Shown: positions 40,140 to 48,029 of the stretch, piece after piece
Layout: each line of letters opens with the position of its first letter
Numbering within the stretch: position 1 is the first letter of the stretch
Source of the DNA: JAXMHQ01 sp046346665
Lineage (GTDB): Bacteria; Verrucomicrobiota; Verrucomicrobiia; Limisphaerales; JAXMHQ01
Assembly: GCA_046346665.1 (NCBI GenBank)
Contig: JAXMHQ010000036.1
Coordinates: forward strand, 1-49,203
Reading direction: 5' to 3'
Length of the DNA: 49,203 nucleotides
Notes under the pieces: generated by a model
Databases searched by the model: none
What the model was told of the DNA's origin: nothing
The model's input: only the letters and a program-made list of their open reading frames with translations
Made by a program: the position numbers and the translations under genes

Positions 40140-41400
40140 AGCGCAGGGCCTCCACGGGGTTGAGCCGGCTGGCGTAGCGGGCGGGGAACGCGGCGGCGGC
40201 GAGGCAGATGATCAGGGAACCGCCGCAGATGATGAGGATGTCGCCGGGGATGATGAGGGCGGGGAGGCTGCTGAATCCGTAGATGCTTTGGGGGAACAGC
40301 TCCATTCCGGTGAGGCGTCGCATGAGTTCGAGGAATTCGTTGCGGTAACGGATGGCGAGCAGGCCGAGGCTGGTGCCGGCGAGCACGCCGAACACGCTGA
40401 CGAGGAGGCTTTGGGCCATGAACACCCACATCACCTGGCGATTCGAGGCGCCCAGGGCCTTCATGACGCCGATCTCGCGGGTTTTCATGACGATGAACGT
40501 GATGAGCGTGCAGGTGATTCCGAACGCCGCGACGATCACGATGAAAAACAGGATGTAAAGCATGACGTTTTTCTCGACGAGCACGGCGGCGAGCAGCGGG
40601 CTCTGGTCGAGCCACGTCAGGACATCGTAGTCGGGCCCGATCTTTTTCTGGAGCGCTGCCCGGGCCGACGTGGCGGCGAAGGGATCGTTCAACGACACCA
40701 TCAGCCCGTGCACGCTGTTGCCGAGGTCGTAGAGGTCCTGGGCATTCTCGAGGGACATCACGACGTAGGAGGAATTGAAGTCGTAGTAACCCGCGTCGAA
40801 GATGCCGCGCACGACGAATTCGTCCGGGAGAACGCCCGCCTGGGCTTCGCGCGTCCGGCTTTCCTTCATTTTCTTGAGTTCGCGCGGGCCGTAGATGCTG
40901 ACGCGGTCGCCGACTTCGAGGCGCATATTGCGGGCGAAAGCCGTGCCGACGACAATGCCGTGGCCGCTGACGTCGAAATCGCCTTCGACGACGCTGCGGG
41001 GGAGGACGCTGACGTTGCTTTCGACGAGGGGATCGATGCCGCGGACGATGGGGGCCTCGGTGTAGGCCTGGCCGGTGGTGGGCTCGGTTTCGAGGTAGAC
41101 CTTGGCCATGACGAACGGCGCCACGCCTTTGACGCCGGGCGCGCCGGTGATTTGTTTCATGACGCCCTCGTAATTCGTCATGGTCTGGTTGCGCTGGAGA
41201 ACGGTGAGATGCGCGGTGAAGCCGAAGACGGTTTCGCGCAACTGCCGGTCGAACCCGCTCATGACGCTGATGACAATGATCAGCACCGCCACGCCGAGCG
41301 CGACGCCGAGCACGGAGATCAGGGTGATCACCGAGACGAACGTACGTTTGGGCCGGAGATAGCGCAGCGCGAGCAGCAGCTCGAACGGCAGTTCAGACAT
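40132..41400 (-). CDS. LolC/LolE-type ABC transporter permease
   Basis: A 422-aa permease with the LolC/E layout: an N-terminal TM segment (about 20-45, VSVITLISVLGVALGVAVLII), a large periplasmic domain (about 50-275) and three C-terminal TM segments (about 282-310, 330-355, 385-410). TREIGVMKALGAS (about 317-329) is the FtsX-fold coupling motif. Only one permease gene is seen, so it may work as a homodimer with LolD (LolF-like) or have a partner elsewhere. Confidence 0.92.
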   Translation of the reverse strand: MSELPFELLLALRYLRPKRTFVSVITLISVLGVALGVAVLIIVISVMSGFDRQLRETVFGFTAHLTVLQRNQTMTNYEGVMKQITGAPGVKGVAPFVMAKVYLETEPTTGQAYTEAPIVRGIDPLVESNVSVLPRSVVEGDFDVSGHGIVVGTAFARNMRLEVGDRVSIYGPRELKKMKESRTREAQAGVLPDEFVVRGIFDAGYYDFNSSYVVMSLENAQDLYDLGNSVHGLMVSLNDPFAATSARAALQKKIGPDYDVLTWLDQSPLLAAVLVEKNVMLYILFFIVIVAAFGITCTLITFIVMKTREIGVMKALGASNRQVMWVFMAQSLLVSVFGVLAGTSLGLLAIRYRNEFLELMRRLTGMELFPQSIYGFSSLPALIIPGDILIICGGSLIICLAAAAFPARYASRLNPVEALRYE

Positions 41401-41467
41401 GCGCGCACACTAAACAGCCGGCAGTCCGGTGTCCACCACGAAGACTTTTTCACCGCGAAGACGCTTT

Positions 41468-41603
41468 CACCACGAAGACACGAAGGACACGAAGAAAGGC
41501 GGAATGTTTTTTAAAAGGGGTTCACACACGGCCCAGGCGGGTTCAACAAGCCTGTCGCTACCGGCAAAACATTTTTCTTCGCGGACTTCGTGTCTTCGTG
41601 GTG
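41468..41603. repeat. CACGAAGACACGAAG-type inverted repeat
   Basis: CACCACGAAGACACGAAG (41468-41485, arm to 41494) is inverted at 41577-41603 with few mismatches. Related GAAGAC units continue at 41432-41465. It lies between two divergent genes in a 264-base gap. Such GAAGACACGAAG tracts make spurious Thr-Lys/His-Glu-Asp ORFs. No promoter is obvious. Confidence 0.75.
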
Positions 41604-41664
41604 AACCACCCCCTTCGTGGTTGACTTTGCGGTTTTGACCGATCACTCTTCGGGGCGGAATCAC

Positions 41665-42663
41665 ATGACCAACGCCCGGTCTCGACGTATGCACCTGGTG
41701 GGCCTGCTTTGCCTGCTGCTGGCGGTCTCTTCGCAAGGGGCGGATTCTCCGACCAACTCCGAGGATTCCGTGCGCGCGCTGCTGCAGATGCAGGAGCAGA
41801 TTCATGAAGCGCAGCTCGCCATCGAGCGGAATCGCACCCAGGCGGACGAAGCCTCCGCGCGCAATGCCAAGGCCATTTCGGACCGGCTGCAGTTTCTCGA
41901 ACAATCCCTGTCCGCCCAGCGCTCCGCCGAGCTCGATGCCGTCCAGCGTTCGAGCGAACAGATGCAGCGGTCGAATCGGAACATGCTGATTGCGGTCGGC
42001 GCGCTGGCGGTGATCGGCTGCATGGCGGCGCTGCTCACGACGTATTTCCAGTGGCGGACGGTGAACCGCCTGATGACGATTTCCTCCGCGCTGCCGATGA
42101 TGCGCGGGCTGGGCGGGGTGCCGTCGATGGGCGCGCTCGGCATGGGCGATGAACTGCTTCCCTCGCTTCCGGCCGCCGGGCCGCAGCCGGGCGCGGAACT
42201 GCTGGCCGCCATGGAACGGCTGTCCAAGCGCATCCAGGAACTTGAGCGATCCGCCCAGCCGTCCCTGGGTGCGAGCAACATTTTGGATCTGCCGGGCAGC
42301 GACGCGGCTGCGGGAACCGGGGGCGCGGCATCGGGCAAGACGCCGGTGACGGCGCTGCTGGCGAAGGGGCAGGTGGCATTGAACGAGGGCAAGCCGGAGG
42401 AATCCGTGGTTTGTTTCGACGAAGTGCTCGCCGCGGATCCGCAGAACACCGAGGCGCTGGTCAAGAAGGGCGCGGCGCTGGAACGGCTCCGCCGTCCGCA
42501 GGAAGCGCTGGATTGTTATGATCGCGCCCTAGCCGTCGACGGCGGCATGACGATTGCCTGGCTTTACAAGGGCGGCCTTTTCAACCGGCTCGAGCGGTTC
42601 AGCGAAGCGCTGGCGTGTTACGAGAAGGCGCTGCACTCGCAGGAGAAGCGGCGGGCGTCGTAG
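41665..42663 (+). CDS. TPR-containing membrane protein with coiled coil
   Basis: A 332-aa protein with a signal-like N-terminus (MHLVGLLCLLLAVSSQGAD), a Gln/Glu-rich coiled coil (about 35-105), one TM segment (about 107-127), a Gly/Pro-rich linker and two to three TPR motifs (about 226-325, e.g. EESVVCFDEVLAADPQNTEAL). If the first segment is cleaved, the coil is periplasmic and the TPRs cytoplasmic. ATG 41665 was chosen over an upstream start that lies in the repeat region. It converges on the 7TMR-HDED-like gene. Probably a scaffold linking periplasmic and cytoplasmic partners; function unknown. Confidence 0.85.
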   Translation: MTNARSRRMHLVGLLCLLLAVSSQGADSPTNSEDSVRALLQMQEQIHEAQLAIERNRTQADEASARNAKAISDRLQFLEQSLSAQRSAELDAVQRSSEQMQRSNRNMLIAVGALAVIGCMAALLTTYFQWRTVNRLMTISSALPMMRGLGGVPSMGALGMGDELLPSLPAAGPQPGAELLAAMERLSKRIQELERSAQPSLGASNILDLPGSDAAAGTGGAASGKTPVTALLAKGQVALNEGKPEESVVCFDEVLAADPQNTEALVKKGAALERLRRPQEALDCYDRALAVDGGMTIAWLYKGGLFNRLERFSEALACYEKALHSQEKRRAS

Positions 42664-42685
42664 GCTTTTTCTACTTCTGAAGGGG

Positions 42686-42739
42686 ACTGAAGGGACTGAA
42701 GGGACTGAAGGGACTGAAGGGACGAAAGGGACCCAAGGG
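42686..42739 (+). repeat. Tandem ACTGAAGGG repeats after the TPR gene stop
   Basis: Four exact 9-bp units and two degenerate ones (ACGAAAGGG, ACCCAAGGG) fill the gap between two convergent genes, ending 6 bases from the stop of the next gene. Confidence 0.9.
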
Positions 42740-42745
42740 ACTTGT

Positions 42746-44224
42746 CTAATTAAACCGCATTCGGTCGTCTGCCCGCTCGGCGTCCATGCGTTTCCGGATT
42801 TGTTCCAGTTCGGCCTTGATCATTTCGCGGCTTTCGGCGTTTCGGGATTCGAGTTCTTTTTCCAGCCGGGCGATTTGTTGTTCGTAGGCGAGCATGCGGT
42901 CCTGCATGCGGGTGTGAATGATTTCCAGGCGGTCGGCGAGCTGATCCATTTCGGAGGCGGCGGCCTTCTGGGTTTGGAGGAGTTGCGCGCGCTGGGAGAC
43001 GAGGCGGCGGACGAATCCGTTGGACAGCACTCCGGCGAGGCGGGGCAGGAGGCCGGCGCGGAGAATTTCCTCGGCGCGCTGGGCGCGTTCCTCGGGTGTG
43101 CGGGCCGATTGAATCCAGCGGACGGGATCTTCGCCGAGCACATAGACGGTGGATTCGGAATACACCACGGCGCCGCGGGCGGAGGTGCGGCGGCGTCGAA
43201 ACTCCCAGATCAACGCGATCAACCCCAGGCAAACCACCCATCCGGCGGCGCAGATGATGAGGATGGTCCGGCCGGAGATCATGGGCCAGCGTTGAACCGG
43301 CGCGGGATTTTTTGCGGCGGCGGCAACGGCGGCCGGTGCGGGCGCGGGCGCGGGCAGGCGCAGGATCTGGTCGATGGCGGTTTTGGCGCGGCGATCGATT
43401 ATGTCGCCGCGGCGCACGATGGTTTGGCCGGGTTCGAGTCGATCCGGGCCGGGATCGGGCCGCGGGTCGCGGAGCATGCGGGTGAGTTCGGCATCGGGGA
43501 TGCAATTCGCCTGGAGGAAGGAGCCGAGGAAATCGGCCGTGGCGGCGTCGGACGGCGGGAGTGAGGCGCGGAGGTCGGCGCGGGCGCGGGCGAGCGGGCG
43601 GAGGTCGGCGCGGGTGAGGACGAGGGGATGCAATTCGGTGCCGGCGGCGGGTTTTTCGGACCGGCGCGCGACGAGGAGGAGCCGGACGGTGGAATTCTGG
43701 CTGAGTTCCGATGGCAGCGCGTCGGGATTATAGACGGGTCGTTCCTGGGCTTCGTGGAGGCGGGCGCAGAGCGAGGCGATCCAGGGTTCCTCGCTTTCGC
43801 CGAGGGCCCAGCGTTCGGCGAGGTTGGTGTTGGCGAGGAACAGGGCGTTCTGGACCTGGGACAGGAAGACGAGTTGTTGAAACCGGCTGGATGCGAAATC
43901 CTGGGGCAGGGCTTTGCGCCGGCCGAAGGTGGATTCGAAGGAGTTGAGGAAATTGGTGTGGGCGGCGTTGACGGCGGCGCGGAAGGCGGCCTCGGATTCC
44001 GTGGCGGCGTTGGTGTTGAACCGGAAGCAGACGATGGTGGAATCGAGGTCGCGGGCGGCGGGATTGTCCTGGGGCAGCGTGAGGGCGGCGGGGCTGACGA
44101 TGGTTTCCTCGGCGACGTCGCCGATGCGGTAATCGGAAAGTTCACGGGCCTGAGGCGTGGCGGGGAGAGCCAGGAAGATGGACAGGGCTGCGAGTGCGGA
44201 GAATGCTCGGCGGCGGATCACCAT
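42746..44224 (-). CDS. Membrane protein with 7TMR-HDED-like extracytoplasmic domain and coiled coil
   Basis: A 492-aa protein: signal peptide (1-26), an exported domain (about 28-285), one TM segment (about 319-341) and a cytoplasmic tail with a long coiled coil (about 410-488). The exported domain begins YRIGDVAEETIVSP (32-45) and ends with FLQANCIPDAELT and PGQTIVRRGDIIDRRA (265-280). That is the pattern of the 7TMR-HDED sensor domain found in PgpH-type cyclic-di-AMP phosphodiesterases. Here neither the seven TM helices nor the HD catalytic domain follows. It may therefore sense the same kind of signal but pass it on through a coiled coil. It overlaps the upstream small secreted protein gene by 7 bases. 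Confidence 0.85.
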   Translation of the reverse strand: MVIRRRAFSALAALSIFLALPATPQARELSDYRIGDVAEETIVSPAALTLPQDNPAARDLDSTIVCFRFNTNAATESEAAFRAAVNAAHTNFLNSFESTFGRRKALPQDFASSRFQQLVFLSQVQNALFLANTNLAERWALGESEEPWIASLCARLHEAQERPVYNPDALPSELSQNSTVRLLLVARRSEKPAAGTELHPLVLTRADLRPLARARADLRASLPPSDAATADFLGSFLQANCIPDAELTRMLRDPRPDPGPDRLEPGQTIVRRGDIIDRRAKTAIDQILRLPAPAPAPAAVAAAAKNPAPVQRWPMISGRTILIICAAGWVVCLGLIALIWEFRRRRTSARGAVVYSESTVYVLGEDPVRWIQSARTPEERAQRAEEILRAGLLPRLAGVLSNGFVRRLVSQRAQLLQTQKAAASEMDQLADRLEIIHTRMQDRMLAYEQQIARLEKELESRNAESREMIKAELEQIRKRMDAERADDRMRFN

Positions 44225-44679
44225 AGGAAGGACTTCTGTTCCCCGAGCAATTCATCGCCTTCCCACAGCGTGACTCGCCACGCGGTGACGGTGCCTGATT
44301 TGCGATAGGCATCGCCGGACAGGTTGATTTCGGCCCAATGACTGAACCATCCGCCGGGCTTCAATTTTTCTTCCAGCGTTGTGCGGGTGGGCAGGTCGCC
44401 TTTGGCGGTGCCGCGGATTTCGACGCGGAGGAGGAGGGGGCCGTAGATGGCGCCGCTGGTTTTCCACTGGATGGCGAAGCGGGTGCCGGCGCATTCGTCG
44501 GGATGCCGGCGCAGGTAAGCCTGGTAGGCGTCGCGATCGAAGAGGCTGGGGGAGAGCGAATGCAGGCCGTTGGTATCGACGAGGAGCGGGAGGACCTTGA
44601 TGACTTTGCCCGTGCCCGCAGACGCGGGAGCCGCCACGAAGGCGGCGCACAGTGCGAGCAGCCAGAAGATCCGGTTCAT
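44218..44679 (-). CDS. Small secreted protein, unknown function
   Basis: A 153-aa protein with a clear signal peptide (MNRIFWLLALCAAFVAAPASAG); ATG 44679 was chosen for it. The mature part is beta-rich (VIKVLPLLVDTNGLHSLSPS, LLLRVEIRGTAKG, VTAWRVTLWEGDELLGE) and may be one beta-sandwich. It has few cysteines and no catalytic motif. The 7-base overlap with the next gene suggests the two products work together, perhaps as a periplasmic ligand or partner of the 7TMR-HDED-like domain. Not recognised. Confidence 0.82.
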   Translation of the reverse strand: MNRIFWLLALCAAFVAAPASAGTGKVIKVLPLLVDTNGLHSLSPSLFDRDAYQAYLRRHPDECAGTRFAIQWKTSGAIYGPLLLRVEIRGTAKGDLPTRTTLEEKLKPGGWFSHWAEINLSGDAYRKSGTVTAWRVTLWEGDELLGEQKSFLW

Positions 44680-44716
44680 GCGGACAGAGATAACCGGGAG
44701 GGGAAGGGAAATCCAG

Positions 44717-45016
44717 TGCGGAATGCGGAATGCGGAATCCTGGCGGGCCCAGCGGGATGCCGACCCTCGCGGCGTCATTCTCAGCCTCGTTCTCGTCCCC
44801 GGGCCTTCTGTATGTGGATTGGTGGATTGTTGGATTCTTGGATGAATGCAAAGACCTCCACGCGGAGGTCTTTGCATTCATCAAAAATCCAACAATCCAG
44901 CAATCCACATACAGAAGGCCCGAGGACGAGGACGAGGACGAGGACGAGAAGGACGACGGGGATGTAGGCATCCCGCCAGGATTCCGCACTCCGCAATCCG
45001 CAATCCGCAATCCGCA
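44717..45016. repeat. 300-bp composite palindrome (copy C)
   Basis: Nearly the whole 338-base gap is one inverted repeat. The centre has exact 19-bp arms GATGAATGCAAAGACCTCC (44841-44859) and their inverse (44864-44882) round a 4-base loop. Outward follow paired GGATTGTTGGATT units, CCTTCTGTATGTGGATT/AATCCACATACAGAAGG, GACGAGGACGAGG tracts, GGCATCCCGC and tandem TGCGGAA units. It begins one base from the stop of the AsmA-like gene. No gene is seen in it. Same family as 3121 and 5237. Confidence 0.9.
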
Positions 45017-45017
45017 C

Positions 45018-48000
45018 CTATTTTGGGGGCGCGTTGGTGAGGGAATCGATGGGTTCGAAGACGGGTTCGCGGCTGCTGGCGGGGAGGAAGGGGAGGAGGA
45101 GCACGCGGGGGACGAAATAGAGCGGCTGGCTTTTGGGTTGGCCGAGGGTGCCGGTGATTCGGAACTCGAACAGTTTGCTGACGGGCCAGAGGGCGGCGCT
45201 GAGGACGCGGCCGACGACCCAGGTGTTGCGCAGCAGGCTCGCGTCGGCTTTGGCGTCGACGCGGCCCTGGAGGTCGACGGTGCCCAGGTAATGCAGCCGC
45301 ATCGTGGCGCATTGGATGTCGAAGTTGCTGGTGTAGACGACGCCGTTGGTGATGACGAAATCCGCCGTGCCGGCGCTGGCGCGGCTGTGTCCGAGCCCCG
45401 GGATGATTCCGTCGAGCACGGGGGTGAGGATGCCGAACATGGGGATTTCCCAGATCAACCCGTCGCGCAGCACGCAATGGCCGCGTCCCTGTGTCGTGCG
45501 CCAGTCGTCCGAGTTGGCGTGGGTGACGTACAACTGGCCGGCCAGCGTCCCTTCCAGCCGGTTGGTTTCGGGCAGCAGGTCGCTCATGAGCGAGTGGAAA
45601 TCCACCTGGTTCACCGTGGCATCGAACTTGAAATCCGTCCCGTGCTCCGGCCGGAAATCGAAATCGGCGCTGCCCTGGGCGGTGCCGTGGTAGAAATCGG
45701 CCAGGACATTGCGCATGTGCAAATCGTCCCCGATCCAATGCACCTGGCCGCTCAGGTGCGGCAGTTTGAATTTCCACCACTCGAACGGACCGCCTTCGAT
45801 GTCGAAATGCAGGTTGGCGGTATGGGAATCGTGGAGGGGGATGACGCCTTCGACGCGGGCGGAGGGCGGTTGGAGGAAATGGAAGGGTTCCATGGCCTTG
45901 GCGGTGAGCGGGCCGATGGCGCGGGTGATCACCTCGGGGTCGGCGGTCCCGATGCCGTTGGTCAGGTAGACATAGCCGGCCGCGAAGTCCACGGTGACGC
46001 TGGAGGCGGACAGGGTTTGTTTGCCGCCGGCGCGCTGCAGCCGGGGCTCGAACAGTTTCAGGCAGAGATTGGTGTATTCGACGGACGATTGGAAACCGTC
46101 GGCGGTCTGGCCGCGGAAGACGAAGTTCGTGATGCCGACGCGCGCGGAGACGGCGAGGCGGGAGAGGTTGCCCCATTGTCCGCGCACGACGGCTTCGATG
46201 GACGGCGGCTGGTTGAACATGAACACGCGGGAGGCTTCCTGCAAATCGGCGGGCAGCAGCGGCCGGACGGCCATGAAATCGAGCGTGCTTCGGAGTCGCG
46301 CGTTGTAATCCAGCGTGCGCCGGTCGGTTTGAAGGACGAGGCTGAGCCAGCCTTCGGGGCGGCGGATCACGAGGTCGGGGACCTGCCAGACGCCGTTCGA
46401 CGCGGAGAAATGGGTGTCGATGCCGACGACATTCACGCCGCGGAGGGTGGTGTTATAAGCATGCGCTTCTCCGCGGCCGGCGAGGGTGCGGAGGATTTGG
46501 CCGAACCAATCGGCGTCGGTCTGGGACGGATCCGGAATCTCGAATTGACCTTCCATCGACACGTCCGGCGGTTGGATCCAGGTGGTTTGGCGGAACCAGG
46601 TTTGGAGGGCGGGGGGCAGGGCGGGTGTGAGCTTGAGAAGATCGAGGCTGGAATTTCCTTTGAACCGGAGTTTTCCGGTGGCGAGGTCGAGCGCCGCGGC
46701 GAGGCCGAGCTGGCCTTTTCCGAGTCCGGCGGTCAGGTTCGTGACCTGGAGCACGGGCGCCAGCCAGCGGCCGCCGCACGTCACCGTGCCGGGCTCGAGT
46801 CCGGCGTAACGCAGGTCGAGCGCGGTCAGGGTCCAGTCGGCCTGGTAGGGGGCGCACGCGCGCCAGCCCGGAACGCGGTCGGCGCTGTTCGCGGCGGGCG
46901 GGTTGGTGACGGATCCCCAGGTGCAGGCGAGCTGGACGGCGCGGGCTTCGCCGAATTCGGTCCGGACTTTGTCGAAGGCCAGTTCGGCGGTGCCGGAGAG
47001 CGGGACGGGGTTGGTGAAGGAATGAATCCATTGCCCGTTGAACCGTGCGTGGCCGGCCTGGGCCTGGCTGGTGGCGATGCCGTCCGTTTCGATTTCCAAC
47101 CGGGCGGCGGCGACGTTGGTGCTGGCGACGGCGGCGGAGACCTGGAGGTTGAGGAGGACGTTGGAGATGGCGCCCCAGCGGGTTTGGGCGTGATCGGCCT
47201 GGAGGCGCAGGTTGGCGTGGGGCCATTCGGTGCGGGTGCCGGGGGCGAGGTGGACGGCCAGTTGACCGCGTTGCAAAGTGCCCCAGGGCGTGTCGGCGTC
47301 CGGCGCATTCAGGCTGGCATCGAGCTGAAAACTTTGTAGATCGCGCGCATCGCCCCGGAGATCGGCCGTCAGCAGCGGCGGCGAGCTGAAGTGAATGTCT
47401 TCGAGCAGGTCGGCCCAGGTTTCGAGTCGGTCGCGCAGCGCGGTTTGGGGGGTGGCGGGGCCGGGTTGCATGACATGCCAGTCGAGTACGGCCGAGGCGT
47501 TGCTGAGGACGCCGGCCAGTTCGAATCGTGCCCCGGCAAATTCGGCGTGGAACTGGTTCAGCTGCCACAAGTCGCCCGGCAGGAAGCGGAGTTCGGTGCG
47601 GATATCTTCGACGGCGATTTCGCGTCCGGAACGTTCGGGATTTCCGAGCGGCCAGGAAGCGCGGCCGTGTCGGAGGATGAGGGAATCGACCTGGAGCCGG
47701 GCGAGGAGGAGGGCGCGGTAGCTGAGTTGGATTTCGGCTTCACGGACGGTGAATTGGGCGGCGGCGAGGTTGGTGGCGCCGCAGCTTACGTTTTCGGCGA
47801 CGAGTCCCCGGTCGGGGCGCCATCGGAGGCGTGTGAACTGGAGGTCCAATCCGCGGGCGCGCAGGGCGCCGCGGAGGGGTTCCTTGAGAAACCCGGGCAG
47901 GCCGACGCGATTCAGGTAGAGCAGGGCGCCGAGCAGCAGGAGCAGGACGATCCAGAGCCCGATCCGGCAACGCCGGAAGCCAGGTCGACATTTCTGCCAG

Positions 48001-48026
48001 AAGCTCCTGTGATCAGGCCGGGGCAT
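45018..48026 (-). CDS. AsmA-like inner-membrane-anchored periplasmic protein
   Basis: A 1002-aa protein with one N-terminal TM segment (about 22-40, IGLWIVLLLLLGALLYL) and a very long beta-rich periplasmic part (repeats like AAQFTVREAEIQLSYRALLL, LDFRPEHGTDFKFDATVNQVD, FVITNGVVYTSNFDIQC) of the AsmA/TamB/YhdP type. Members form lipid-conducting bridges between inner and outer membrane. The C-terminal AsmA-like region is at about 830-960 (LAGQLYVTHAN to FRITGTLGQPKSQPLYF). It starts 3 bases after the DUF4340 gene stop. Superfamily membership is inferred from layout and local patterns. Confidence 0.85.
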   Translation of the reverse strand: MPRPDHRSFWQKCRPGFRRCRIGLWIVLLLLLGALLYLNRVGLPGFLKEPLRGALRARGLDLQFTRLRWRPDRGLVAENVSCGATNLAAAQFTVREAEIQLSYRALLLARLQVDSLILRHGRASWPLGNPERSGREIAVEDIRTELRFLPGDLWQLNQFHAEFAGARFELAGVLSNASAVLDWHVMQPGPATPQTALRDRLETWADLLEDIHFSSPPLLTADLRGDARDLQSFQLDASLNAPDADTPWGTLQRGQLAVHLAPGTRTEWPHANLRLQADHAQTRWGAISNVLLNLQVSAAVASTNVAAARLEIETDGIATSQAQAGHARFNGQWIHSFTNPVPLSGTAELAFDKVRTEFGEARAVQLACTWGSVTNPPAANSADRVPGWRACAPYQADWTLTALDLRYAGLEPGTVTCGGRWLAPVLQVTNLTAGLGKGQLGLAAALDLATGKLRFKGNSSLDLLKLTPALPPALQTWFRQTTWIQPPDVSMEGQFEIPDPSQTDADWFGQILRTLAGRGEAHAYNTTLRGVNVVGIDTHFSASNGVWQVPDLVIRRPEGWLSLVLQTDRRTLDYNARLRSTLDFMAVRPLLPADLQEASRVFMFNQPPSIEAVVRGQWGNLSRLAVSARVGITNFVFRGQTADGFQSSVEYTNLCLKLFEPRLQRAGGKQTLSASSVTVDFAAGYVYLTNGIGTADPEVITRAIGPLTAKAMEPFHFLQPPSARVEGVIPLHDSHTANLHFDIEGGPFEWWKFKLPHLSGQVHWIGDDLHMRNVLADFYHGTAQGSADFDFRPEHGTDFKFDATVNQVDFHSLMSDLLPETNRLEGTLAGQLYVTHANSDDWRTTQGRGHCVLRDGLIWEIPMFGILTPVLDGIIPGLGHSRASAGTADFVITNGVVYTSNFDIQCATMRLHYLGTVDLQGRVDAKADASLLRNTWVVGRVLSAALWPVSKLFEFRITGTLGQPKSQPLYFVPRVLLLPFLPASSREPVFEPIDSLTNAPPK

Positions 48027-48029
48027 GCG

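Noticed and set aside
44730..47339. 869-aa open frame opposite the AsmA-like gene
   Set aside because: Antisense to a conserved long gene, begins inside the 300-bp palindrome and shows no recognised domain.
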